Position numbers and translations under genes: made by a program
Notes under the pieces: generated by a model
Seen by the model: the letters and a program-made list of their open reading frames with translations, nothing else
Databases searched by the model: none
Told to the model about the DNA's origin: nothing
Shown: positions 25,326 to 34,992 of the stretch, piece by piece
Layout: every line of letters begins with the position of its first letter
Position numbering within the stretch: position 1 is the first letter of the stretch
From: Chitinophaga filiformis
GTDB lineage: Bacteria; Bacteroidota; Bacteroidia; Chitinophagales; Chitinophagaceae
Assembly: GCF_021646545.1 (NCBI RefSeq)
Contig: NZ_JAKIRP010000009.1
Coordinates: forward strand, 1 to 64,000
Direction of reading: 5' to 3'
DNA length: 64,000 nt

Positions 25326-27725
25326 TCAGAATTTATAGCTATATCCCACACGTATTACCTGTGTTTCATTATAGTCAACGCTGGTATACCTGAAATCTGT
25401 CCCTCTGATCTCTTTTTTTATCCGCAGCGTATTAGCGATGTCCGTTGCGTTCACGAATATTTCTCCTTTACCATGCTGAATACCCTTTTTAATACCTGCA
25501 TCTACGGAAAAGCGGGAGAAGGTCTTGCCCTGTGGTATCAGGTCGGGCGCCTGGTAGATGGCGGTCAGCTGTGCATCTACATGCCGGGGGAAATGGAACT
25601 GCCCGTTCAGCTTGACATTGCCGGAAAAGAGATCTTCCCGGGTGGCACTGAACACATTTTCAACCGGGTATTTGTTGACAACCGAGAAGGAGTCAATGAT
25701 ATTCTGGTAGCCATTCAGGTTCAGGTTGAAAGTGGCCCAGCCGGACACCTTCTGGGAGATCACCAGTTCGATACCTGTATTATAGCTTTTACCCGCATTC
25801 TGGAAGATGTTATAGATCAGGGTGCTACCGGGAACGGTGCTGGCGATACGGGTGATAGTGGCATCCATACGTTTGTGATAAACGGACGAGAAGAGATAAC
25901 CGTTATTCCAGCTGGTCTTGTCGCCCAGCTCAAACGTGTTGGTGAACTGCGGGCGCAGGGCAGGGTTGCCTACCTTAATGATCTCAGCATCATCGTACTT
26001 GGGGAAGATGCGGATATCTCCCTCATTAGGCCTGTCTACCCTGCGGTTGTAGAAGAAGGACAACTTGTTATTGCCTGACAGTTTGTACGCCAGTCGCAGG
26101 TTAGGAAATGGCTGTGTATAGTTGTAGCCGTCGCTCTTGTAAGTTGGGTGGGTCGGATTGACGTCGTATACCAGGTTCACATATTCGATCCGCAGGCCGG
26201 CCTCTATTTCCACGCGGTTGCTCTCGTATACGTAATTGCCATACAGGGCGGGAATGGTTTCCTTATATTTTGCCCAACCGCCTGCATTGGCGTCCAGTAC
26301 GGAGTGAATTCCGGGTTTGAAGTCCATAGTCACCGGGATATAACGGTACCGGAATTTTAGTCCTCCTTCAAAACGGCCACGTTTCAATGGGTGTACATAG
26401 TCGATGTTCAGGTCTGTGACATGTTCGTCAGACAGCACGCGGAATGAATCAAGACCTGTATATTCGGGCATAATGTTAGTAAAGAAATACTTCTCATTCT
26501 CCCGGTGAAAAGTTGCATTTAAACCTACATTCAGCGTTCTGCCGGGTTGTTTGTAGCTATGCTGCCAGTTGGCGGAGAATGTAGCGGTAGTTTTTAACTC
26601 ATCTTCCAGGAACTGCCACAAGCGTTGTCTTTCAGAAAGGGTGCTGTTGAAGAAAGGTTCATCACCCCTGTCGAGGATCTTTTCAGTACCAAACATGCCG
26701 GAAACAGTGATGATGTTGTTGCTGCTGACAGCCCAGTCGAGTCCCGTTTTCACCGTTGAAAAGTTGGTGGTCCGGTTTCGTTTGGTTTGCTGCCTGACAG
26801 TATCGCCATTATCATAGAACCTGTCTACAAATTCATTTTTGTTCAATGTTTTGGTATAGAGGTCATCCGCCTGCAGGAACCAGTTGATCTTGTTTTTCCG
26901 GTAGTTTAATGACAGCGAAGGATTGATCTTGGGTGTACGCTGGTATTGCGGCCTGATGGTCGGATAGTTATCTCTTTTTATCCATAGTGCACCTAAACCC
27001 CCGCTAAGACCGATCTTACCGTTAAAGCCTTCTTTCGTTTCCTTTTTATAGATGATATTGATGATGCCCGCGTTACCGTTGGCATCATATTTTGAAGATG
27101 GGTTGTTGATGATCTCTATCTTTTCAATGGCAGAAGCAGGGATATTGTCCAGGCTTGTCTGGCTGCCGAAGCCAGTCAGGGCGGTTTGTCTTCCGTCAAT
27201 CAGTATCATTACTTTGTCACTGCCTCTCAGCAATACCTTTCCATCCTGCGTGGTGACACCGGGAAGGTTTTTCATGGCTTCCAGCACAGAGCCGCCGGCC
27301 TGGCTGATATTAGCAGCCACACTGAATGTTTTTTTGTCCATTCTGATATCTTCCTGTCTGCCGGTTACCGTTACAGCATTGAGTGCTTTCGCATCCTGTG
27401 TCAGTGTGATATTGCCCATGTCAAGCACTGTACTTAGCTGTCCTACATTGAACTGTTCAATCCTTGGCTGATAGCCCAGATAAGAAAATACTAAGAGATA
27501 ATTTCCACTACTGATATCCGGCAGGGAGAAACGACCATCATCACCGCTGATCGTACCTGCAACGAAGGCGCTGTCGCGGGTTTTGAGCGTAACACTGACG
27601 AAAGAAAGCGGGTTTTTTCCGGTGCCATCTTTTATGACACCGGTTATGGTTATTCTGAGAGATTGTGCCTGAGCTACAGAAGTAATAAACAATAAAAGAA
27701 TATGGATCAATACCTTTCTTTTCAT
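25326..27725 (-). CDS. TonB-receptor-like outer-membrane beta-barrel protein
   Basis: 799 residues from MKRKVLIHILLLFITSVAQAQ (27725), a clear signal peptide. N-terminal carboxypeptidase-regulatory domain (ITGVIKDGTGKNPLSFVSV, ~25-105), plug domain (~120-225, with GGSVLEAMKNLPGV), then a long beta-barrel ending YTSVDYNETQVIRVGYSYKF with C-terminal Phe. This is the OMP_b-brl family without SusD partner. The ligand is unknown. It lies 52 bases downstream of the histidine kinase gene on the same strand, suggesting it is part of, or controlled by, that two-component system. Confidence 0.85.
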   Translation of the reverse strand: MKRKVLIHILLLFITSVAQAQSLRITITGVIKDGTGKNPLSFVSVTLKTRDSAFVAGTISGDDGRFSLPDISSGNYLLVFSYLGYQPRIEQFNVGQLSTVLDMGNITLTQDAKALNAVTVTGRQEDIRMDKKTFSVAANISQAGGSVLEAMKNLPGVTTQDGKVLLRGSDKVMILIDGRQTALTGFGSQTSLDNIPASAIEKIEIINNPSSKYDANGNAGIINIIYKKETKEGFNGKIGLSGGLGALWIKRDNYPTIRPQYQRTPKINPSLSLNYRKNKINWFLQADDLYTKTLNKNEFVDRFYDNGDTVRQQTKRNRTTNFSTVKTGLDWAVSSNNIITVSGMFGTEKILDRGDEPFFNSTLSERQRLWQFLEDELKTTATFSANWQHSYKQPGRTLNVGLNATFHRENEKYFFTNIMPEYTGLDSFRVLSDEHVTDLNIDYVHPLKRGRFEGGLKFRYRYIPVTMDFKPGIHSVLDANAGGWAKYKETIPALYGNYVYESNRVEIEAGLRIEYVNLVYDVNPTHPTYKSDGYNYTQPFPNLRLAYKLSGNNKLSFFYNRRVDRPNEGDIRIFPKYDDAEIIKVGNPALRPQFTNTFELGDKTSWNNGYLFSSVYHKRMDATITRIASTVPGSTLIYNIFQNAGKSYNTGIELVISQKVSGWATFNLNLNGYQNIIDSFSVVNKYPVENVFSATREDLFSGNVKLNGQFHFPRHVDAQLTAIYQAPDLIPQGKTFSRFSVDAGIKKGIQHGKGEIFVNATDIANTLRIKKEIRGTDFRYTSVDYNETQVIRVGYSYKF

Positions 27726-27777
27726 GCAGTCGTTTGTTTCTGCATAGTTACTACCCGATTCGAAAGGAAATCTGAAG

Positions 27778-28833
27778 TCAGAAGTGCACAGAGAAGATAT
27801 GATGCATGTTTTGAAACTCGTATGCCACCTTCCATTCATACCGGCTGCAGATCTGTTTCACCAGGGAAAGTCCCAGGCCTGTACCCCGCGTAATGGAAGA
27901 AGTAGTAGTGCCAAAACGTTTGAACAGCTGGTCGTGTTGTAAAGCTTCAGTAGCTGAATTAGCAACAGACAAATGTTTATCTGACAGTGTAATGGATATA
28001 GTGCCTTTATTGGCAGTATACCTGATCGCATTCGTGATCAGATTATTCAGCAGGATCTCGATAAGAATTTTATTGCCTTCTACTGTTATGCCCGGGGGAA
28101 TATCAGTTTCCAGGATCAGGTCTTTGTCGTCAGAAAAATTGGAGAAAAGGCTCAGGGTGCTTTCAAGCAATCTGGAAAGGTCTATGATCTCTCTGTCCAT
28201 GAACTGGCTGTTCTCTATTTTAGTCAGCAGCAACAGGTTTTTGTTGATACGGGCTACTCTGGAAAGGGCCTTGTTGGCGTCTTCAATCAGTTCATATTGT
28301 TCATCTGTCAGCAGTTTGCTTTGGAGCAGGAGGTCCAGTTTGGACTGTATAATAGCCAGTGGCGTCTGCAATTCATGAGAGGCATTGTCGGCAAATTCTT
28401 TCTGCTGATTATATACAGCGATATTACCGGCGATCAGTTTATTGAGGCTTTGGTTCAGTTCTGCAAATTCATTGATGTCTGTTTCTTCAAAAACTACGGT
28501 TTGCTGCTGGTCGAGGTTAAAGCTCTTGATCTTGGCCAGGCTGTTGTAAAAAGGCTGCCATAAACGTCTGGAGATCCTCCTGTTGATCAGTACAAATCCC
28601 ATGATCAGCAAGAGGAAGAATAACATGGTCAGCGAAGTTACGATCACGATGATCAGGTAACGGTCTTCTCTTCCTGCTGCTGGTGTAAGCTCAATATGAT
28701 GTTCATCCAGCTCATGACGCCACAGCTCATTGAGAATGAAATAATAGACCGGGATACTGCATATCAGTACCAGTCCTGCATAGATCATGAATCTTTTTAG
28801 TGAGAGGTTCAGCAGCTTGCTCATATTTCCCAT
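27778..28833 (-). CDS. Sensor histidine kinase
   Basis: 351 residues. Two transmembrane helices (~15-34 and ~58-83) enclose a short ~24-residue periplasmic loop, so it probably senses the membrane or a partner. A HAMP-like linker is followed by HisKA with phospho-acceptor His in FADNASHELQTPLAI (~155) and an HATPase_c domain with NNLITNAIRYT (N box), GTGLGLSLVKQI (G2 box). Its start overlaps the regulator gene stop by 13 bases (or 4 if MSKLL at 28824 is used), so the pair is co-translated. Confidence 0.92.
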   Translation of the reverse strand: MGNMSKLLNLSLKRFMIYAGLVLICSIPVYYFILNELWRHELDEHHIELTPAAGREDRYLIIVIVTSLTMLFFLLLIMGFVLINRRISRRLWQPFYNSLAKIKSFNLDQQQTVVFEETDINEFAELNQSLNKLIAGNIAVYNQQKEFADNASHELQTPLAIIQSKLDLLLQSKLLTDEQYELIEDANKALSRVARINKNLLLLTKIENSQFMDREIIDLSRLLESTLSLFSNFSDDKDLILETDIPPGITVEGNKILIEILLNNLITNAIRYTANKGTISITLSDKHLSVANSATEALQHDQLFKRFGTTTSSITRGTGLGLSLVKQICSRYEWKVAYEFQNMHHIFSVHF

Positions 28834-29495
28834 TTATAACCGGTGCCGTACAGGGTTTTCAGGTAGTTATCGCAACCTGCTTCAGTCAGTTTCTTTTTCA
28901 GGTTCTTGATGTGAACGTAAATGAAGTCGTAATTGTCGAACATGTCTGCCACATCACCTGAAAGATGTTCGGCCAATGCACTTTTGGAAATTACTTTGTT
29001 TTTATTGCTGATGAAGTAAAGCAGGAGGTCGAATTCTTTTCTTGTGAGCGAAACGTTCCTGTCATTGACTGTAACTGTTTTGGCAAGCAGGTTGATCCTG
29101 AGTTCATTTTGCTCTATAATATTGACATTGCCGAATTGTTTACGACGGATGATGGAGTAAATGCGTGCGGCCAGTTCCGGAAGGTGGAAGGGTTTTGTCA
29201 GGTAATCGTCCGCACCTATCTGCAACCCTTTTATTTTATCTTCCAGGGAGTTTTTGGCAGAGATGATAATCACCCCATCCTGTTTGTTCTGTTCCTTGAT
29301 CTCTTCCAGGATCTTTAGGCCATCTCCGCCGGGTAGCATAAGGTCCAGCAGGATGCAATCATAGTCATGAATGTTGATCTTATCGACCGCCTGTGCAAAG
29401 GTGGTGGCAAATTCACACAGATAATTCTCATCTGACAGGTAAGCGCCTATACTTTTTGCCAGTGCCGTTTCGTCTTCTATTATTAAAATTTTCAT
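28821..29495 (-). CDS. OmpR-family response regulator
   Basis: 224 residues: receiver domain with acidic pocket EDE (~7-9), phosphoacceptor D51 in CILLDLMLPGGDG, switch Ser in IISAKN, K101 in YLTKPF, then a winged-helix DNA-binding domain (~125-224) with the typical LTRKEFDLLLYF and GTGYKWEI ending. Partner of the kinase encoded immediately downstream. The 22-bp direct repeat at 29545-29588 upstream is the natural candidate for its own operator. Confidence 0.92.
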   Translation of the reverse strand: MKILIIEDETALAKSIGAYLSDENYLCEFATTFAQAVDKINIHDYDCILLDLMLPGGDGLKILEEIKEQNKQDGVIIISAKNSLEDKIKGLQIGADDYLTKPFHLPELAARIYSIIRRKQFGNVNIIEQNELRINLLAKTVTVNDRNVSLTRKEFDLLLYFISNKNKVISKSALAEHLSGDVADMFDNYDFIYVHIKNLKKKLTEAGCDNYLKTLYGTGYKWEI

Positions 29496-29544
29496 CTGTG
29501 AAAGTATTGATGCATTCTGAATAGATTCTAAAGAACTGGTATCT

Positions 29545-29588
29545 CTTCCGATTTACGACAGAATTTCTTCCAATTTACGACAGATTTG
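29545..29588. promoter_or_regulatory. 22-bp tandem direct repeat, candidate OmpR-type operator
   Basis: Two adjacent units, 29545-29566 and 29567-29588, share CTTCC-[GA]ATTTACGACAG-A. A 22-bp period equals two helical turns, the usual spacing for tandem binding of OmpR/PhoB-family dimers. It lies between the divergent response-regulator and sulfatase genes and ends 5 bases before the latter's -7 element. Confidence 0.6.
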
Positions 29589-29593
29589 CCTAT

Positions 29594-29601
29594 TAAGTTT
29601 G
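29594..29601 (+). promoter_or_regulatory. -7 element TAAGTTTG of the sulfatase-family gene
   Basis: Perfect TAnnTTTG match 22 bases before the ATG at 29624. The direct repeat takes the place of a recognisable -33 element, which fits an activated promoter. Confidence 0.6.
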
Positions 29602-29623
29602 CAGGCAGATTAAAACAGCACGT

Positions 29624-31711
29624 ATGGCCAGAGATGAACATAAGGGGAGGTTCTCAGTTATTGTATTGATCGTATTTTTGCTTTTGTCGCTATCTGCTCT
29701 TACCCGTATTATATTACTTGCAGGGACGCATGCTTCGGGTGTATCTGTAGTACAATTTATTACCTCGCTCTTCATAGGAATATTGTATGATCTGTCGGTA
29801 GCTTCTTTTGTTATTATACCTTATGTATTACACCTGTGGCTGCAGAATGATTTTATCTACCGCAAAAGCGTCATGCCTTTTGTATGTCTGTTCTTTGCAG
29901 GTTTGCTCGCTTTGTTGTTGTTTACAGATGTTATACCAAAAGACTTTAACGCTGATCTGCATAATGTGCTGGTGTACTATGTAGCTGCCCGGTTTATCAT
30001 TTATATTTTTCTCTTCTTTATGCCTTATTCCTTCCGGGTGCGCTGGCGCACAGGCATATTGTATGTGATCACGGCACTGGTGGTTTTTCTGTTGCTGTTC
30101 AACGCTGTGAGTGAGTGGTTCTTCTGGCAGGAGTTCTCTACCCGGTATAATTTTATTGCGGTGGATTACCTGGTATATACTACAGAAGTATTGGGTAATA
30201 TTACCGAGTCATATCCGCTGGCGCCGATACTAAGCGCTGTTGGTGGATTGACTATTGTCATTGTAGTGCTGTTGCGTAAACACATCAGGGCCAGCGTTGT
30301 GACGCCATATCCTTTTCTAAAGCGTTCTGCGGTGGCAATAAGCCTCTTACTGACACCGTTGCTGGCATATTATGCTGTGCAGGAGAAATGGCGGCATTTC
30401 AGTGCGAATGAATATGCCAATTCACTGGCAGGAAACGGCCTGTATGAGTTTGCGGTGGCTTTTACACAGAATGAGCTGGACTATTATAAATTTTATCAGA
30501 CCATACCTGATGCTACTGCATTCCGTTTATTGCGGCAACAACTGGAAACGCCCAATAGTCATTTTGTAAGTAAGGACCTTTACAATATAGAGAGGGATAT
30601 CACTTATACGGAGCCGGAAAGAAAGTTGAATGTTGTACTGATCAGTGTTGAGAGTCTGAGTGCCAGTTTCATGCAGACATTTGGCGGTAATGAGCATATT
30701 ACGCCATATCTGGATTCCCTGGCACATCATAGCCTGCTGTTCACCAATCTCTATTCCTCAGGCACCCGAACGGTGCGCGGACTGGAGGCCCTGTCGCTTT
30801 CCATACCGCCTACACCAGGCCAGAGCATTGTGAAGCGGCCCGACAATGGGCATCTGTTCTCCTTGGGAAGTGTATTGCGTAGGCACGGCTATACAACCCA
30901 ATACATTTATGGGGGCTACAGCTATTTTGATAATATGAAGGAGTTCTTTGGTCATAATGGTTACAATGTGATTGACAGGTCTGCTATACCGGCTGAGCAG
31001 GTGCATTACCAGAATATCTGGGGCGTGGCAGACGAGGATCTGTTCGATCTGTCACTACGTGTACTCGACGGCGATGCTACAGCCGGAAAGCCTTTCTTCG
31101 CCCATATTATGACTGTCAGTAACCACCGGCCATTTACCTATCCTGATGGAAGGATCGATATTCCTGCTGCCAGGCAGGTAAGGGAAGGGGCGGTAAAGTA
31201 TACAGACTATGCCATCAATAAATTCCTGCAGGATGCGCGGAGCAAGCCCTGGTTTGACAGTACCATCTTCGTGATCGTAGCTGACCATTGTGCGGGTAGC
31301 GCGGGTAGTGTGGAGTTGCCGGTGACAGGATATCACATTCCCATGCTGATATATGCCCCTAAGATCCTGCAACCGCGGGAGGTGAATACCCTGACCGCAC
31401 AGATAGATGTAGCGCCCACTATCCTCGGGCTAATGCATCTGCGGTACCGTTCGAAGTTCTTCGGACAGGATGTACTGCATATGCCGGCGGACAGGCAGCG
31501 GGCTTTCATCAGTACTTACCAGGGGCTGGGATATCTGCGGAATGGTAAGCTGTTGGTACAGTCGCCGGTAAAGAGCATACATGAATACCTGCCTGATTTT
31601 AAGAGTGGCAATGAAACTGCTGTGCAGGTGGAGAGTGGACTGGCGAAAGAGGCAATTGCGTATTACCAAAGCATTAGCTGGTTGCTACGGCACAGGCGGC
31701 AATTGGAGTAA
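29624..31711 (+). CDS. LtaS/MdoB-type phosphoglycerol transferase (membrane sulfatase family)
   Basis: 695 residues. Five to six N-terminal membrane helices (~10-235) precede an extracytoplasmic alkaline-phosphatase-fold domain. Metal and nucleophile motifs are visible: VVLISVESLSASF (metal Glu), the nucleophile Thr in SGTRTVRGLEA, FAHIMTVSNHRPF and VIVADHC (Asp-His). The family transfers phosphoglycerol or phosphoethanolamine from lipids to envelope glycans. Gram-negative Bacteroidota lack lipoteichoic acid, so the acceptor is unknown; periplasmic glucan or lipid decoration are options. Convergent with the ATPase gene, 9-bp gap. Confidence 0.85.
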   Translation: MARDEHKGRFSVIVLIVFLLLSLSALTRIILLAGTHASGVSVVQFITSLFIGILYDLSVASFVIIPYVLHLWLQNDFIYRKSVMPFVCLFFAGLLALLLFTDVIPKDFNADLHNVLVYYVAARFIIYIFLFFMPYSFRVRWRTGILYVITALVVFLLLFNAVSEWFFWQEFSTRYNFIAVDYLVYTTEVLGNITESYPLAPILSAVGGLTIVIVVLLRKHIRASVVTPYPFLKRSAVAISLLLTPLLAYYAVQEKWRHFSANEYANSLAGNGLYEFAVAFTQNELDYYKFYQTIPDATAFRLLRQQLETPNSHFVSKDLYNIERDITYTEPERKLNVVLISVESLSASFMQTFGGNEHITPYLDSLAHHSLLFTNLYSSGTRTVRGLEALSLSIPPTPGQSIVKRPDNGHLFSLGSVLRRHGYTTQYIYGGYSYFDNMKEFFGHNGYNVIDRSAIPAEQVHYQNIWGVADEDLFDLSLRVLDGDATAGKPFFAHIMTVSNHRPFTYPDGRIDIPAARQVREGAVKYTDYAINKFLQDARSKPWFDSTIFVIVADHCAGSAGSVELPVTGYHIPMLIYAPKILQPREVNTLTAQIDVAPTILGLMHLRYRSKFFGQDVLHMPADRQRAFISTYQGLGYLRNGKLLVQSPVKSIHEYLPDFKSGNETAVQVESGLAKEAIAYYQSISWLLRHRRQLE

Positions 31712-31720
31712 CAGCAGCCC

Positions 31721-34216
31721 TCAGCTGGCGGGCGGGAGGTACTGCTTATATATTTCGAACCAGGCAACACTGAGAAATCCGGTTGCCAGGCAAATGCCGT
31801 ATTCGCCGACATTTAACGGAGTAAGTCCGAAAGCCAGCCTGATGCCTGGCACCAGTTGAATTGCGACCAGGAACAAGACGGAGAGCCCTATGATCAGCGG
31901 AGCCAGGGAATTGTGGTAACGGATTGTTTTGATAAAGTTTTCTGTAAAAGAGCGGTTGGTAAACGTGAGGAAGATATTGCTGATGAGCAGCGTCGTAAAG
32001 ACGAACGTACGGGTTTTCTCCAGCGTGTGTTCCTGCATATAAATGCTATATAATACCAGTATACCGGCGGCGATGATGAGGCCCTGTAATATGCTAATGA
32101 AAAGTTCTTTTTTGCTAAAAAGACTGCCGGTATTTTGCCTGGGTGGGGTCTGCATGATATTGTCTTCTACCGGCTCTTTTTCATAAAATAACGAGCAGGT
32201 AGGACCCATGATCAGTTCCAGGAAAATCACATGTATAGGTGTAAAAATATTGGGATAACGCCAGCCTAATAGTAAGGGGACCGTGGCTACAAGTATAATG
32301 GGAATATGGATGGAAATGATATAGCGTATGGCTTTCTTCAGATTGCTGTAGATCCTGCGTCCCTGTTCTACGGCAACAGGGATCATGGCAAGATTGTCAT
32401 TCGTAATGATAAGGTCAGCGGCCTGTCTGGCAATTTCAGTGCCCTTTTTGCCCATGGCAATGCCGATATGCGCTGCTTTTATAGCGGGGCCGTCATTCAC
32501 GCCATCGCCTGTCATGGCAACGATGAATCCTTCAGATTTCAATGCTTCTATTACTTTACGTTTTGCTTCGGGATACATTCGGACATATAATGCCTCTTCT
32601 CTTACTGTATGGAGGAGTGTTTTCTCATCCATTCGCATCACTTCGTCTCCTGTAATTCCCTGACGGCAACCATAAATACCCACTCTGGCAGCTATGTAGG
32701 AGGCAGTGGTCAGATGATCGCCCGTCAGCAGCATGATCCTGAAGCCGGCCTCGTATAGTTTGGATATTACATCTGCTGCGGATGCCCGTGGAGGATCATA
32801 GAGGGCGATCAAACCTTCCAGCCGCCAGTCGGCGTCATCCTGAACGGCTGGCAACATATTGTTTTTTATGACAGCGCTGGCCACTCCCAGTACACGGAAT
32901 CCTTTTCTGCCCATATTATTGACATAAGCCATGATTTTTTCCCGCGTAAGCTGGTCCGAATGACATACCCTCAGAATGCGCTCCACTGCGCCCTTTGCAG
33001 CAGCCAGCATCGTTTCTCCCTGGGGATATACGTGTGTCATCATAGGTGGCTTGCCTTCAAGCGGATATTCATGTATCATGCCGGGAAGGACGATATGTTG
33101 TTCGTTGTCCCTGAGAAATGACGCTACAATTGCACATTCCATATTATCGAAGGGATGCCGTTCGCTGGCGAGTGCGGCAATATAAAGCAAGTGGCTGTTG
33201 CCGGGAGTGCCTTTTTGTTCCAGATCGTGCAATTGCCCGTTGATGTGGTCATAGAGCATTACCACTTTCATCCTGTTCTCTGTCAGTGTACCTGTTTTAT
33301 CAAGGCATAGCACATTTGCCGCTCCCAGATTTTCCACGATCTGTGCCTGTCTGGGTATGATACCCATACGGCTCATGTAATAGGCGCCCAGTGCCATAAA
33401 TGATGAGAAGGATACCGGTATTTCTTCAGGAATGGCAGCCATGGCCAGTGTAAGGCCGAGAAGCAGGCTGGCTGCCCAGTCGCCGCTGCGCATAAAATTG
33501 AGAAGGAATACGACTGCAAAACCCGCAATACCAAAAAGTGCCAGTTGCTTTACGAAGACCTGGGTCTGGCGCTGAAGCACCGTCTTTTCATCAGCTGTTG
33601 AGGCAATGGCTTTGCCAAGTTTACCTAATGTTGTGTTATTGCCCGTATTGGTTACAACTGCGGTGCATGCGCCTGAATTGATGGTGCTACCCTGATAAAG
33701 GGGCGTTTTATTGGCTGCCTGCTTTTCGACAGGAAAGGATTCACCGGTGATAACAGATTCGTTGACCGCAAGATCATTAGCGCTCAGGATGACCGCATCT
33801 GCGGGAACCATATCGCCTTCATGGAGCAACAATATATCACCAGGCACAAGTTCTGTTGTTGCAATGGCAATTTCCCTGCCATCCCTGATTACGACAGCTA
33901 ATGGCGCCGTATACTGTTTCAGGGCATCCAGGGCACGCTCACTTTTCATTTCCTGGTAGAACGAAATAGCGGAGACGAGCAATATAGCGGTTAGCATCAT
34001 CATGCCTTCCGTGATACTGTTTAACAGGAAATATAGTCCGGCGGCAAATGCCAGGAGTAAGAACATGGGTTCCGTTACGATGTTCTTCAGTATTGCCCAC
34101 AGGCGCCACCTCCGGTGCTGAGTGAAAACATTTTTCCCGAACCGTTGTTGCAGGGCATCGACATCCGCAGTACGGAGCCCTTTAATTACAGCTGTATTGG
34201 AAAGCTGGTTATTCAT
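31721..34216 (-). CDS. P-type cation-transporting ATPase (P2-like)
   Basis: 831 residues. Actuator motif VITGESFPVEK (TGES), PEEIP in M4, phosphorylation site DKTGTLTEN (Asp ~305) and hinge MTGDGVNDGPAIKAA. About eight to ten membrane helices. The PEEIP motif fits the Ca2+/monovalent-cation group rather than heavy-metal pumps; the exact ion is not determinable. Last gene of a five-gene minus-strand operon in which every neighbouring pair overlaps; its start overlaps the LOG gene by 4 bases. Confidence 0.88.
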   Translation of the reverse strand: MNNQLSNTAVIKGLRTADVDALQQRFGKNVFTQHRRWRLWAILKNIVTEPMFLLLAFAAGLYFLLNSITEGMMMLTAILLVSAISFYQEMKSERALDALKQYTAPLAVVIRDGREIAIATTELVPGDILLLHEGDMVPADAVILSANDLAVNESVITGESFPVEKQAANKTPLYQGSTINSGACTAVVTNTGNNTTLGKLGKAIASTADEKTVLQRQTQVFVKQLALFGIAGFAVVFLLNFMRSGDWAASLLLGLTLAMAAIPEEIPVSFSSFMALGAYYMSRMGIIPRQAQIVENLGAANVLCLDKTGTLTENRMKVVMLYDHINGQLHDLEQKGTPGNSHLLYIAALASERHPFDNMECAIVASFLRDNEQHIVLPGMIHEYPLEGKPPMMTHVYPQGETMLAAAKGAVERILRVCHSDQLTREKIMAYVNNMGRKGFRVLGVASAVIKNNMLPAVQDDADWRLEGLIALYDPPRASAADVISKLYEAGFRIMLLTGDHLTTASYIAARVGIYGCRQGITGDEVMRMDEKTLLHTVREEALYVRMYPEAKRKVIEALKSEGFIVAMTGDGVNDGPAIKAAHIGIAMGKKGTEIARQAADLIITNDNLAMIPVAVEQGRRIYSNLKKAIRYIISIHIPIILVATVPLLLGWRYPNIFTPIHVIFLELIMGPTCSLFYEKEPVEDNIMQTPPRQNTGSLFSKKELFISILQGLIIAAGILVLYSIYMQEHTLEKTRTFVFTTLLISNIFLTFTNRSFTENFIKTIRYHNSLAPLIIGLSVLFLVAIQLVPGIRLAFGLTPLNVGEYGICLATGFLSVAWFEIYKQYLPPAS

Positions 34217-34992
34217 TGTCGTTCGCCTAATAGCAGGAATTTTTTGTATAGTATATTCCGTTTGGAACGGTACTTCTCCACGGCATACTTCTCTATGTGC
34301 GCCAGTGCTTCCTCCTGGGAATCGGTAAACAGCATGTATTTCAGATCGTGGCTATCGATCATTCTTTCTTCGAGCATTTTGTGAAAGAGTGGCATCAGTG
34401 GTTCCCAGTAACTTTTACCCATTAGTATGACGGGAAAATCAAGGATCGTTCTTGTCTGTATCAAGGTAAGTGCTTCGAAGAATTCGTCCATAGTACCGAT
34501 ACCTCCTGGCATAATGACAAATGCATAGGAGTATTTAAACATCAGCACCTTGCGTACAAAGAAATACCTGCAATTGAAATACTTCTGCATGTAGGGATTA
34601 GGTTTTTGCTCTTTGGGCAGCAGTATATTGCAGCCTACGGAATATCCGTTGGCATCGTAAGCGCCTTTGTTGGCGGCTTCCATAATGCCAGGCCCTCCGC
34701 CGGTCATTACCGTAAAACCGAGGCTGGCAATTCCCGCTCCCATTTTGTAGGCATCATCATAGTAGGGAGTACCCGGTTTTGTTCTGGCTGAGCCAAACAC
34801 ACTCACACAGGGGCCGACAAAGTGAAGCATTCTGAAGCCGCGGATAAATTCCTTTAATATTTTCAGCACAAATCCCAATTCGCGCAGCCTTGACCTTGGC
34901 CCTTCAAGAAAATATTTTTCTTCATTTGCGGGGAAACCGGAGCGGAAACCCGCACTGTTCTGTTGCTGTTTATTTATTTCAGAGATATTCAT
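34213..34992 (-). CDS. LOG family protein (putative nucleoside-monophosphate phosphoribohydrolase)
   Basis: 259 residues with Rossmann fold and the LOG signature PGGIGTMDEFFEALTLIQT (~165-183) plus the GGGPGIMEAANKGAYD segment (~97-112). Family members release the base from nucleoside 5'-monophosphates. It has a ~50-residue N-terminal extension. It overlaps the DUF6544 gene (14 bases) and the ATPase gene (4 bases), so it is translationally coupled in the operon. Confidence 0.88.
   Translation of the reverse strand: MNISEINKQQQNSAGFRSGFPANEEKYFLEGPRSRLRELGFVLKILKEFIRGFRMLHFVGPCVSVFGSARTKPGTPYYDDAYKMGAGIASLGFTVMTGGGPGIMEAANKGAYDANGYSVGCNILLPKEQKPNPYMQKYFNCRYFFVRKVLMFKYSYAFVIMPGGIGTMDEFFEALTLIQTRTILDFPVILMGKSYWEPLMPLFHKMLEERMIDSHDLKYMLFTDSQEEALAHIEKYAVEKYRSKRNILYKKFLLLGERQ

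Noticed and set aside
27726..27893. Extended N-terminus of the outer-membrane barrel gene (start at 27839)
   Set aside because: It would add 38 residues before a clear signal peptide and overlap the histidine kinase gene.
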